From an uncultured Muribaculaceae bacterium (GTDB taxonomy: Bacteria > Bacteroidota > Bacteroidia > Bacteroidales > Muribaculaceae): a DNA stretch of 64,000 nt. Made by a program: the position numbers and the translations under genes. The notes under the pieces were generated by a model. It had not been told where the DNA came from. It saw only the letters and a list, made by a program, of their open reading frames with translations, and searched no databases. Below, in pieces: positions 1 through 7,002 of the stretch; position 1 is the stretch's first letter, and every line of letters begins with the position of its first letter. The stretch lies in the NCBI GenBank assembly GCA_910576935.1, contig CAJTKG010000011.1, positions 1 through 64,000 on the forward strand, in the 5' to 3' direction.

Positions 1-201
1 TTGTGGCACTTGCGGAGGTATTCGACGTAGGCGCAGAGGATGCCGCGGGTGTCGACTCCGGGAGGGTCGACGACGAGGAGACGGCGCTCGAGGCGGCGGA
101 TGCGCATTTTCTCGAGCGGGGCGATGACGGCGGCTTCGGCGCGGGTGAGGTTGCGGCCGAGGTAACGTCGGAAGTGGTATGTGTAGACGGCGGTTTTCAT
201 C
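1..201 (-). CDS. Hypothetical protein, 5' part only (runs off left edge)
   Basis: An open frame starts with ATG at 201 and stays open to base 1, giving 67 residues that begin MKTAVYTYHFRRYLGRNLTR. It is rich in Arg and Leu and has no signal peptide. The opposite strand is also open, but its translation has the Val/Asp/Ala-rich look of a reverse shadow, so I prefer the minus strand. A 12-bp perfect hairpin lies 41 bases upstream of the start. I do not recognise the family. Confidence 0.5.
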
Positions 202-241
202 TGCGATGCAAAGGTAAGGAACGATTGGGACGGGTTTATTC

Positions 242-269
242 CTAAAATTGCACGTGGGTGCAATTTTAG
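242..269. repeat. Perfect 12-bp inverted repeat
   Basis: Arm 242-253 (ctaaaattgcac) is the exact reverse complement of 258-269, with a 4-base loop gtgg. It sits upstream of the partial minus-strand gene and would lie in its leader. It lacks a long T tract, so I call it an inverted repeat and not a terminator. Confidence 0.7.
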
Positions 270-393
270 ATGTGTTAAATGCATAATGGACAATGCACAA
301 TTCACAATTTTTGGTGTAAAAATTGGTCTAATTAGGCAGATTAGTCAACTTATAATCAAAACATTAGTGGTTGATGCAAGGGTACATGGAGCG

Positions 394-426
394 TGGGGCA
401 AAACGACGACTAAAGTCGTCGCCCCA
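394..426. repeat. REP-like compound palindrome
   Basis: An inner stem cgacgac/gtcgtcg (404-410 / 415-421, loop taaa) is enclosed by tggggc/gcccca (394-399 / 421-426, sharing one base), giving a GC-rich foldback of 33 bases in an otherwise AT-rich gap. The rest of 202-525 shows no gene. Confidence 0.55.
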
Positions 427-525
427 TAGCGTCTTGGATCCGATGCGAGGGTTTAAAACTTTCGGTCCATGACAACGGTCGTCGTTTCTGTGAGTCTTGA
501 TTTGTTTTATGGCTGTTTTTACGGG

Positions 526-570
526 AAAAAGTACGGGAGGCATTCTTCAGATAGAAAAGAATGCCTCCCG
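526..570 (-). terminator. Intrinsic terminator of tig
   Basis: A perfect 14-bp stem (534-547 / 557-570, 9-base loop) lies 38 bases beyond the tig stop codon. Read on the minus strand it is followed by TACTTTTT (526-533 on the plus strand). Confidence 0.85.
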
Positions 571-607
571 CGGTGTATGGTTGTGTTGTTATTAATTAGG
601 GCGTTTT

Positions 608-1981
608 TTATTCGGCGGCAGTGGGGTTGATCATTTTAGAGAATTCCTCAAAGCTGACTGTCTTGAGGTCAATGTTGACGGTCTCGCGGATGACGGCAAA
701 GAGTTTGAGCTCGCTGACCTCTTCGGCGATGCGGCGGCTGTAGTTCTTGTCGGCCAGGATGCGTTTGGCTGTGTCGGTAACGGTCTCTTCGTCGATGTTG
801 TAGATACCATACTGGTTGAATTGCTGGCGCGCGATGAATTTGGCGCGTGCGAGTACATCGTCATTGTCGATGCTGACTTTGAGCTGATCGGCTATGCGAT
901 CGCTGATGATCTGCCATTTGAGCGAAGGAAGCATTTCGGCATATTCCTTTTTCATATCGGCATCTTTGGCTGCCTCGGGATTGGTATAGGTGAGCCATTT
1001 GATGAGGAAGTCTTCGGGAAGTTTCATGTCGGCACCGTATTTGTCGACGAAATAGTCGCGGGTGACGGTGTTGAAGTAGTAGTCTGTAGTGCCACGGAAT
1101 GAGTTTGATATCATTTCTTTGAGGGCGTTGTTGTATTCGTCGTCGTTGTGCACTTTGTCGCGACCGAAGACGCTGTCGAAGAATTCCTGATTGTGTTCGG
1201 CGGGTTTGACTACGATGATTTCGGTGATGACCATCTCGAAGTCGCCTTTGATATCAGCGGCCTTATCCTGATCGACATTGAGCATTGACGAGAGTTCGGC
1301 AAGATTGCCTTCGCAAGAGTTGTAGGGATTGAAGACAACTTTGTCGTTGAGTTTCTTGCCGATAAATTTCTGCTCTTCTTCTTTGTTTTTGAAGTAGAAG
1401 GGAGCTACGATGCCGTTGATGACCTGAATGGCGTCTTCGCTTTCTTTTACAGTGCCGTCGGTGTTGAGTTCCATGAGAGTTCCTTTGACGACGGCTTTGT
1501 TGTCGACTTCTTCGCCGGGTACTTGAGCGCCGAAGCGTTCACGCAGGCTCTTGTCCTGGTCTTCGAGCATCTTGTCGGTGATGTCGATTGTATAGTAGGG
1601 AAGTGTGACGTTTTTGTCTACTTCGATATTAAGCTCGGGTGCGAGGCCTACCTCATAGACAAAAGTGTAGTCTTTCTGATCCATGTTGACGGCTACGACT
1701 TTTTCGGGGAGTGGCTGGCCAAGGATATTGATTTTGTTTTCTTTTATATAGTCGATGACTGCATGGTAGACTGTCTCGTTGATGACATCGCTCATGACAT
1801 CTTTGCCGAAACGACGGCGGAGCTGATCGATATTGATGTGTCCCTTGCGGAAGCCGGGGATATTGTGGGTTGCACCGATTTTCTTGAGTTCGGCGTTTAC
1901 TTTAGCCTTATAGTCGTTTTCTTCGACGTTGACTGTGAGTTTGCCGGCGACGTCACCGATTTTTTCGAATGAGATATTCAT
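608..1981 (-). CDS. tig: Trigger factor, ribosome-associated chaperone
   Basis: This 457-residue protein is trigger factor, which docks at the ribosomal exit tunnel and shields nascent chains. The ribosome-docking motif GFRKGH is at about residues 43-48 within a typical N-terminal domain that starts MNISFEKIGD. The middle part fits the FKBP-like PPIase region and the rest the helical substrate-binding domain. Length is usual for Bacteroidetes trigger factors. It is a single-gene unit with a promoter at 2059-2066 and a strong terminator at 526-570. In many bacteria tig precedes clpP-clpX; here nothing related follows it. Confidence 0.95.
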   Translation of the reverse strand: MNISFEKIGDVAGKLTVNVEENDYKAKVNAELKKIGATHNIPGFRKGHINIDQLRRRFGKDVMSDVINETVYHAVIDYIKENKINILGQPLPEKVVAVNMDQKDYTFVYEVGLAPELNIEVDKNVTLPYYTIDITDKMLEDQDKSLRERFGAQVPGEEVDNKAVVKGTLMELNTDGTVKESEDAIQVINGIVAPFYFKNKEEEQKFIGKKLNDKVVFNPYNSCEGNLAELSSMLNVDQDKAADIKGDFEMVITEIIVVKPAEHNQEFFDSVFGRDKVHNDDEYNNALKEMISNSFRGTTDYYFNTVTRDYFVDKYGADMKLPEDFLIKWLTYTNPEAAKDADMKKEYAEMLPSLKWQIISDRIADQLKVSIDNDDVLARAKFIARQQFNQYGIYNIDEETVTDTAKRILADKNYSRRIAEEVSELKLFAVIRETVNIDLKTVSFEEFSKMINPTAAE

Positions 1982-2058
1982 TAGAAGTTAAATTTATGTG
2001 TTATGAATTTGATTTTACATAAAGTTCCCGCCGGGAAGGCATTCCCGGTTTCGGTCTG

Positions 2059-2066
2059 CAAAATTA
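2059..2066 (-). promoter_or_regulatory. -7 box of tig promoter
   Basis: CAAAATTA on the plus strand reads TAATTTTG on the minus strand, matching the Bacteroidetes -7 consensus TAnnTTTG, about 78 bases upstream of the tig start. Confidence 0.6.
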
Positions 2067-2180
2067 ATATTAATAATTTTATAAATCAATTTAAGTTAAG
2101 ATAAATTTGGCCGCTGTAGGGTAAGTAATGTCTGACTATAACAATAATCGGGGCATAGTTTCGATTATTTTTATTATTTT

Positions 2181-2330
2181 TGACTATGTCTTATATACTC
2201 TCGCTCGGCAAAGCTCAAATAAATTTGGCTTTGCTCTCGACATATTCGTATATTTGACTTCGTCTTATATACTTTCGCTCGGCAAAGCTCAAATAAATTT
2301 GGCTTTGCTCTCGACTTATTCGTATATTTG
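2181..2330 (+). repeat. Two tandem 74-bp copies of a promoter cassette
   Basis: Copies 2181-2254 and 2255-2328 differ at only a few positions (for example tatgtc/ttcgtc, atactc/atactt, acatat/acttat). Each contains a palindrome built on gcaaagc...gctttgc around aaataaattt and ends in TATATTTG, a -7 box. The unit therefore duplicates a complete promoter just upstream of the YigZ-family gene. Confidence 0.9.
2298..2330 (+). promoter_or_regulatory. Promoter of the YigZ-family gene
   Basis: TTTG at 2298-2301 (-33), 21 bases, then TATATTTG at 2323-2330 (-7), 17 bases before the chosen ATG. The same pair occurs one repeat unit upstream, with its -7 at 2249-2256. Confidence 0.7.
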
Positions 2331-2346
2331 TACAAAATATTTGTCA

Positions 2347-2943
2347 ATGGCAGACCGTTTTTATACCATAGCAGCGCGATCGGAGGCCGTCTTCAAGGAG
2401 AAGATGAGCAAGTTTCTGTCTTTTGCAGTGCCGGTTGTCACGCGTGACGAAGCCAAGTCTGTCATTGTTGAAATCGCAAAGAAGTATCATGATGCACGCC
2501 ATGTCTGCTGGGCGTTTATGTTGGGCGCTGACAGACTTGATTTTCTGTCGAGTGACAACGGTGAACCGTCGGGTACAGCCGGCAAACCTATTCTCGGGCA
2601 GATAAATTCGTTTGGGTTGACAAATGTCGTGATAGTCGTGGTTAGATATTTCGGTGGCATCAAGCTTGGAACATCGGGCCTGATTGCGGCTTATCGGGAG
2701 GCGGCGAGGCTTGCCCTCGACAAGGCTGAGATTGTAGAGGATTTCGAGACGGTTGATATGACAGTCGGTTTCTCATATATCGCCATGAACGATATAATGA
2801 AAGTACTGAAGAACTCTCAGGCTGAAGTAGTGTCACAGGATTTTGACAATTCGTGTACAATAGTCATCAGGATACGCAGCGGAGAGGCCGATGCAATAGG
2901 TGGCAGACTGTCGGCAGCCGGCGCGACGGTCACGGCACTATGA
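2347..2943 (+). CDS. yigZ: IMPACT/YigZ family protein
   Basis: The 198-residue product matches the YigZ/IMPACT family (UPF0029 N-terminal domain plus a DUF1949-type C-terminal domain). The family core is visible: DARHVCWAF, SSDNGEPSGTAGKPIL and VVVRYFGGIKLGTSGL. Bacterial members are about 205 residues, so I start at the ATG at 2347. The same frame is open for another 73 codons upstream, but that stretch is the tandem promoter repeat and puts the -7 box inside the gene. The family is linked to translation regulation in eukaryotes (IMPACT, a GCN2 inhibitor); the bacterial role is not established. tpiA follows with its own promoter. Confidence 0.9.
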   Translation: MADRFYTIAARSEAVFKEKMSKFLSFAVPVVTRDEAKSVIVEIAKKYHDARHVCWAFMLGADRLDFLSSDNGEPSGTAGKPILGQINSFGLTNVVIVVVRYFGGIKLGTSGLIAAYREAARLALDKAEIVEDFETVDMTVGFSYIAMNDIMKVLKNSQAEVVSQDFDNSCTIVIRIRSGEADAIGGRLSAAGATVTAL

Positions 2944-2989
2944 CGGTAAATAAGTGAAGAAGATTGATTGATTGTTGACATAAATTGAT

Positions 2990-2997
2990 TAACTTTG
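2990..2997 (+). promoter_or_regulatory. -7 box of tpiA promoter
   Basis: TAACTTTG fits the TAnnTTTG consensus and lies 41 bases before the tpiA start. Confidence 0.65.
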
Positions 2998-3038
2998 CGG
3001 CCGTTAGTCTATACAAACCAATTTAAACAACAATAATA

Positions 3039-3794
3039 ATGAGAAAAAACATTGTCGCAGGCAACTGGAAGATGAACACTACTCTTCAGGAGGGTGTCAA
3101 GCTTGCCGAAGAAGTAAACGCAGCTGTCAAGGCTGCCGACGTCAAATGTGATGTTGTCATCTGTGTTCCTTTCACTCATCTTGCAACTATCAGCGAGAAA
3201 ATCGATAAAAACGCTCTCGGACTCGGCGCCGAAAACTGCGCTGATCATAAGTCGGGTGCATACACCGGTGAGGTCTCGGCCCCTATGGTGGCTTCGACAG
3301 GCGCAAATTATGTTATTCTCGGTCACTCTGAGCGTCGCCAGTATTATGGCGAGACGTCGGAGACTCTTCGTGAGAAAGTGGCTCTTGCTCTTGAGAACGG
3401 TCTGACACCGATATTCTGTATCGGTGAAGTGCTTGAGGAAAGAGAAAACGGCACATATAACGATGTTGTCAAGAAACAGGTCGAAGACGCTCTTTTTAAC
3501 CTCAACGCCGAGGATTTCGGCAAAATCATACTTGCCTATGAACCCGTCTGGGCTATCGGCACGGGCAAGACTGCCACAGCCGAGCAGGCCGAGGATATGC
3601 ACGCTCATATCCGTGCCGTCATCGCCGGCAAATATGGCAAGGAAGTCGCTGACAACACTTCGATTCTTTATGGCGGCAGCTGCAAACCCTCGAATGCCAA
3701 AGAGCTGTTTGCAAAACCCGATGTCGACGGTGGCCTTATCGGTGGCGCTTCGCTCAAAGCCGCTGATTTCATGGGCATCGTGACGGCTTTCTGA
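3039..3794 (+). CDS. tpiA: Triosephosphate isomerase
   Basis: This glycolytic enzyme interconverts dihydroxyacetone phosphate and glyceraldehyde 3-phosphate in the cytoplasm. All catalytic parts are visible in 251 residues: Lys11 in GNWKMN, His96 in ILGHSERR, Glu168 in [11 protein letters not shown], and the phosphate-binding loop LYGGSCKP with the final GGASL. Length is normal. It has its own promoter. The SPOR protein and folE follow on the same strand, an order I recognise from other Bacteroidales. Confidence 0.98.
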   Translation: MRKNIVAGNWKMNTTLQEGVKLAEEVNAAVKAADVKCDVVICVPFTHLATISEKIDKNALGLGAENCADHKSGAYTGEVSAPMVASTGANYVILGHSERRQYYGETSETLREKVALALENGLTPIFCIGEVLEERENGTYNDVVKKQVEDALFNLNAEDFGKIILAYEPVWAIGTGKTATAEQAEDMHAHIRAVIAGKYGKEVADNTSILYGGSCKPSNAKELFAKPDVDGGLIGGASLKAADFMGIVTAF

Positions 3795-3846
3795 TCAGAT
3801 TAGACTTCTTTAAAAAATATTTTATGGCTGCAATCATATAATTTTG

Positions 3847-3854
3847 TATCTTTG
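3847..3854 (+). promoter_or_regulatory. -7 box before the SPOR-domain gene
   Basis: TATCTTTG matches the consensus exactly and ends 25 bases before the ATG at 3880. This supports that ATG over the upstream in-frame codons. Confidence 0.7.
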
Positions 3855-3879
3855 CAGCCATAAATGTTTTTTATCTCTG

Positions 3880-4368
3880 ATGAAGAAAAGATCGACAGCA
3901 ATTCTTGTATCCGTGGCTATGGCTGCTACGGCGGTCTGCGCACAGACTACAGATAGTCTCACCATCGTCGATCGTCTCAACGCCGGCGGTGTCATCACTG
4001 TGATCCAGCCGGCCGGGCTTGGTGCCCGTCTGGTTAGAGAAGTCACTCCGGTGGCCGAAGAGATTGCCGACGACGGTATGCAGGAAACGGTTGCGCCGGT
4101 GCATCATGGCCGTGCCGGATTCAGAGTGCAGATATTTGATGACAATAATGTGCGTACGGCCAGAAATGAGGCGCAGGCGCGAAAAAAACAGATAGAGCTT
4201 CGTTTCCCTGAATACAAGGCTTATGTCACGTTCAATTCTCCTTATTGGCGTGTTAAGGTCGGTGATTTTACCAGCCGAAGCGAGGCCGAGGCTGCCATGG
4301 CTGAAATCAGACAGGCTTTTCCGTCAATGGCACGTTCGCTGCGAATCGTGCGCGACCGCATAAACTAA
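3880..4368 (+). CDS. Secreted SPOR-domain protein
   Basis: The 162-residue product starts with a signal peptide (MKKRSTAILVSVAMAATAVCA, cleavage near residue 21). It ends in a SPOR domain (about 80-158) with the pattern FRVQIFDD, YVTFNSPYWRVKVGDF and ARSLRIVRD. SPOR domains bind peptidoglycan strands stripped of stem peptides, so a periplasmic, wall-associated role is likely. I start at 3880 because that ATG gives the signal peptide and sits just after a clear -7 box. The gene lies between tpiA and folE, and folE follows after 13 bases and may share its transcript. Confidence 0.88.
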   Translation: MKKRSTAILVSVAMAATAVCAQTTDSLTIVDRLNAGGVITVIQPAGLGARLVREVTPVAEEIADDGMQETVAPVHHGRAGFRVQIFDDNNVRTARNEAQARKKQIELRFPEYKAYVTFNSPYWRVKVGDFTSRSEAEAAMAEIRQAFPSMARSLRIVRDRIN

Positions 4369-4381
4369 AGTTAGGATTATA

Positions 4382-4972
4382 ATGATGAATCAATTGACAG
4401 ATAGCGATCGGCAAAAGATTGATGAAATCTCACAGCATATCGAAGCCATAATACGTCTTGTCGGCGAGGACCCGTCCCGCGAAGGCCTGCTGAAAACTCC
4501 ACAACGGTCGGCCAAGGCGCTTTATTATCTGACTTCCGGCTACAGGGTCAATCCCGGCGAGATGATCGAGCAGGCGTTGTTTGATCACGAGGGATCGAAA
4601 ATCATAGTGGTGAAGGATATCGAATTCTATTCGATGTGTGAGCATCATATTCTGCCTTTTTTCGGTCGCATTTCTATCGGATACATTCCTGACGGCAAGA
4701 TTATAGGTCTGAGCAAGGCGGCGCGCGTGGTAAACGCCTATGCCCGCAGGCTTCAGGTGCAGGAGCGTCTGACTGCGCAGATCTGTGATGAGATCAGGAA
4801 TACGGCCGGAGCCAAGGGTGTCATCGCTGTCTGCAATGCCCAGCATCTGTGTATGAAGATGCGAGGCGTCGAGAAACAGGATGCATCGACGACGACAATC
4901 GATTATAACGGTGTTTTCGAAGATAATCCTTCGCTGAGAGACGAATTCATGAAAATGCTATCGGTCGGATAG
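4382..4972 (+). CDS. folE: GTP cyclohydrolase I
   Basis: FolE converts GTP to 7,8-dihydroneopterin triphosphate, the first step of tetrahydrofolate synthesis. The 196-residue protein shows the zinc ligands Cys86 and His89 in CEHHILPFFG and Cys157 in QHLCMKMRGV, plus the EDPSREGLLKTP opening of the fold. The length is normal for the bacterial enzyme. ATGs at 4382 and 4385 are adjacent and cannot be told apart. It closes the tpiA-side gene run and is followed by a bidirectional terminator. Confidence 0.97.
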   Translation: MMNQLTDSDRQKIDEISQHIEAIIRLVGEDPSREGLLKTPQRSAKALYYLTSGYRVNPGEMIEQALFDHEGSKIIVVKDIEFYSMCEHHILPFFGRISIGYIPDGKIIGLSKAARVVNAYARRLQVQERLTAQICDEIRNTAGAKGVIAVCNAQHLCMKMRGVEKQDASTTTIDYNGVFEDNPSLRDEFMKMLSVG

Positions 4973-5001
4973 TCAAATTAATTTTATAGTGATATGAAAA
5001 T

Positions 5002-5034
5002 AAAAGAGCCTGTTTTCAAAAAACAGGCTCTTTT
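5002..5034. terminator. Bidirectional terminator between folE and hslR
   Basis: A 15-bp A/T-ended stem (5002-5016 / 5020-5034) with a 3-base loop gives T-rich ends in both directions. The hslR stop codon lies inside the right arm, so the hairpin serves both convergent genes and overlaps coding sequence. Confidence 0.9.
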
Positions 5035-5503
5035 ATTTGGCGTTGTAGTCGTTGTCGTCATCATCATCGAGGTCATCGAAATCAAAATCGAAGTCCCAGC
5101 CGTTGTCATAGACGTTTTCGGTGAATTTTGACAATTCGCGACCTTCGCGCTTTGTGGGGCGGCCGAGTCCTTTGCGTCTGTCGATGAAGCCTGAGATTTT
5201 CACGACCTCGAGCAGGTCGTACTGCGATCGGGGCGTGGTGTTTTCCATATATTCGGGAACGAGTTTTGCTCCGAGACGGTTTTCGGTGAGTGCCAACACT
5301 TTGAATGAGTATGTCACCGGCGGTTTGCGTATGTTGACGATGTCGCCGACTTTGATCATCCTCGCCGGTTTGGCTATCACGGCGGAGTCTCCGCTACCGA
5401 TGGTGACGCGTCCTTTTTTGCATGCCTCGGTGGCGATTGTGCGCGTCTTGAAGATGCGCATCGCCCAAGTCCATTTGTCGATTCTGACTTCTGTCTTTGC
5501 CAT
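5033..5503 (-). CDS. hslR: S4-domain RNA-binding protein, Hsp15 family
   Basis: The 156-residue protein starts with an S4 RNA-binding domain (VRIDKWTWAMRIFKTRTIA, then CKKGRVTI and KVGDIV), as in Hsp15, which in E. coli binds stalled 50S subunits that carry peptidyl-tRNA. The end is a very acidic tail with runs of Asp. Its ATG abuts the pth stop codon with no gap, so rplY, pth and hslR appear to form one translation-quality operon. Confidence 0.9.
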   Translation of the reverse strand: MAKTEVRIDKWTWAMRIFKTRTIATEACKKGRVTIGSGDSAVIAKPARMIKVGDIVNIRKPPVTYSFKVLALTENRLGAKLVPEYMENTTPRSQYDLLEVVKISGFIDRRKGLGRPTKREGRELSKFTENVYDNGWDFDFDFDDLDDDDDNDYNAK

Positions 5504-6067
5504 TTATTTATTGTTGTATTTGCACATTGAGTTCTGTATGCCTGCCAGGACGAATTCTCTGATGGCATCGACGGCTGTTTCGAGGCGAGGGCCGATAGCG
5601 GCTTCTTCGTCGTCGGTGAATTTGCCGAGGACGTAGTCTATCTGACATCCGCGCGGATAGTTGTCGCCGATGCCGAAACGCAGGCGCGGATATGCGTCGG
5701 TGCCGAGCATGGCGGCGATGTTTTTGAGTCCGTTGTGGCCTGCGTCGCTGCCACGTGGTTTTATCCTTATGGCGCCGAAGGGCAGGGCGATGTCGTCGAC
5801 GCAGACAAGTATATTGCTGATGTCGATGTTTTCTTTGTCTTTCCAGTATCTGACGGCGTTGCCGCTCAGATTCATGTATGTCGAGGGTTTGATCAGGACG
5901 AGCTGTTTGTTTTTAAGCCTCATGCGGGCGACGTCGCCATAACGTTCGGTCGAAAAAGAAATATTGGACGCCTCGGCAAAGGCATCCAATATTCTAAATC
6001 CTATGTTGTGGCGTGTATCGCGGTATTCGCTGCCGATATTGCCAAGGCCAACAATCAGATATTTCAT
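5504..6067 (-). CDS. pth: Peptidyl-tRNA hydrolase
   Basis: Pth releases tRNA from peptidyl-tRNAs that drop off the ribosome. The 187-residue sequence shows the opening GLGNIGSEYRDTRHNIG with the catalytic His, PSTYMNLSGNAV, and DDIALPFG...RGSDAGHNGLK. Length is standard. It sits 12 bases after rplY and directly before hslR on the minus strand. Confidence 0.97.
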   Translation of the reverse strand: MKYLIVGLGNIGSEYRDTRHNIGFRILDAFAEASNISFSTERYGDVARMRLKNKQLVLIKPSTYMNLSGNAVRYWKDKENIDISNILVCVDDIALPFGAIRIKPRGSDAGHNGLKNIAAMLGTDAYPRLRFGIGDNYPRGCQIDYVLGKFTDDEEAAIGPRLETAVDAIREFVLAGIQNSMCKYNNK

Positions 6068-6079
6068 GTCTGCGTTCTA

Positions 6080-6730
6080 TTATTTAGCGGCGGCTGCTGC
6101 TGCACCACGGGCAGCACGTGTCAGCTGAACGGCGCAGACGACGGCGTTCTTGGCGTTGACGAGTTCGAGACCTTCGAAGTGGAGGTCGCCGACAGCGAGA
6201 GATTTGCCAAGACCGAGGTTGTCGACATTGATGACGAGACGCTCGGGAACGTTGGTGTAGATAGCTTTTACGCGGAGTTTTTTCATCGAGAGGGTGAGTT
6301 TACCACCGGCTTTGACGCCTTCGGCGTGGCCTTCGAGTTTGACGGGAACCTCGATTGTGACAGGTTTCTTGTCGTTTACTTCGAGAAGGTCGAGGTGAAG
6401 GATGTTGTCTTTAACGGGGTGGAACTGGATATCTTTGAGGACGGCCATGCGTTTGTCACCGTTGATGTCGAGCTCAATAGCGTAGATGTCGGGGGTGTAG
6501 ATGAGTTTGCGTACGGCATCGTTTGTGACTGTGAGGTCAGTTGTGACAAGGCCTTTGCCGTTGCCGATCTCTACGATTTTTTCGCCGGCTTTGAGTGTGC
6601 CTTTGTAGGGGAGTTCGATAATTTCACCGCCATTGAGAACTACGGGTATTTTACCTTCTGCGCGGAGGGCTTTGGTTGCTTTTTTGCCGAGCTCGACGCG
6701 GGGAGCGGCTGACAGTTTGAATACTTCCAT
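6080..6730 (-). CDS. rplY: 50S ribosomal protein L25 (Ctc form)
   Basis: The 216-residue protein is the long, two-domain L25/TL5/Ctc type that binds 5S rRNA. The N-terminal L25 fold covers about residues 1-95 (RVELGKKATKALRAEGKIPVVLNG, DIQFHPV) and the C-terminal TL5 domain follows (VPVKLEGHAEGVKAGGKL). An Ala-rich tail ends the protein. It is first in the rplY-pth-hslR operon, with a promoter at 6811-6818. Confidence 0.96.
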   Translation of the reverse strand: MEVFKLSAAPRVELGKKATKALRAEGKIPVVLNGGEIIELPYKGTLKAGEKIVEIGNGKGLVTTDLTVTNDAVRKLIYTPDIYAIELDINGDKRMAVLKDIQFHPVKDNILHLDLLEVNDKKPVTIEVPVKLEGHAEGVKAGGKLTLSMKKLRVKAIYTNVPERLVINVDNLGLGKSLAVGDLHFEGLELVNAKNAVVCAVQLTRAARGAAAAAAK

Positions 6731-6810
6731 TTTAAATTGATTTTGATTGTGTTACTAAAAATTAAGATGCTTCTTAATTTCCCATCACACGGGATGCTAA
6801 AAAGCGACTG

Positions 6811-6818
6811 CAAAGTTA
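6811..6818 (-). promoter_or_regulatory. -7 box of rplY operon
   Basis: CAAAGTTA on the plus strand reads TAACTTTG on the minus strand, about 80 bases before the rplY start. Confidence 0.65.
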
Positions 6819-6880
6819 ATGATTTATTTCGGTTTATGCAACTATTTTGTCAGATGCTTTTATATGAGAGGAATAATTAG

Positions 6881-6888
6881 TAACTTTG
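6881..6888 (+). promoter_or_regulatory. -7 box of lon promoter
   Basis: TAACTTTG lies about 115 bases before the lon ATG, which implies a 5' leader of about 105 bases. A 65-codon open frame across this region spans the promoter and is not believed. Confidence 0.55.
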
Positions 6889-7002
6889 GCATCCGTTTTG
6901 CTATAGGCATATTGATTGAGAAGCCTGTCGTGGTGAACAACAATGGCTTTCAGTCGCTTATTTTATTGATTAATATTACACGAGCAACTTACAGACATAT
7001 AT

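Noticed and set aside
3..245. 80-codon plus-strand frame at the left edge
   Set aside because: Its Val/Asp/Ala/Glu-rich translation is a reverse-strand shadow; the minus-strand frame from 201 is more protein-like.
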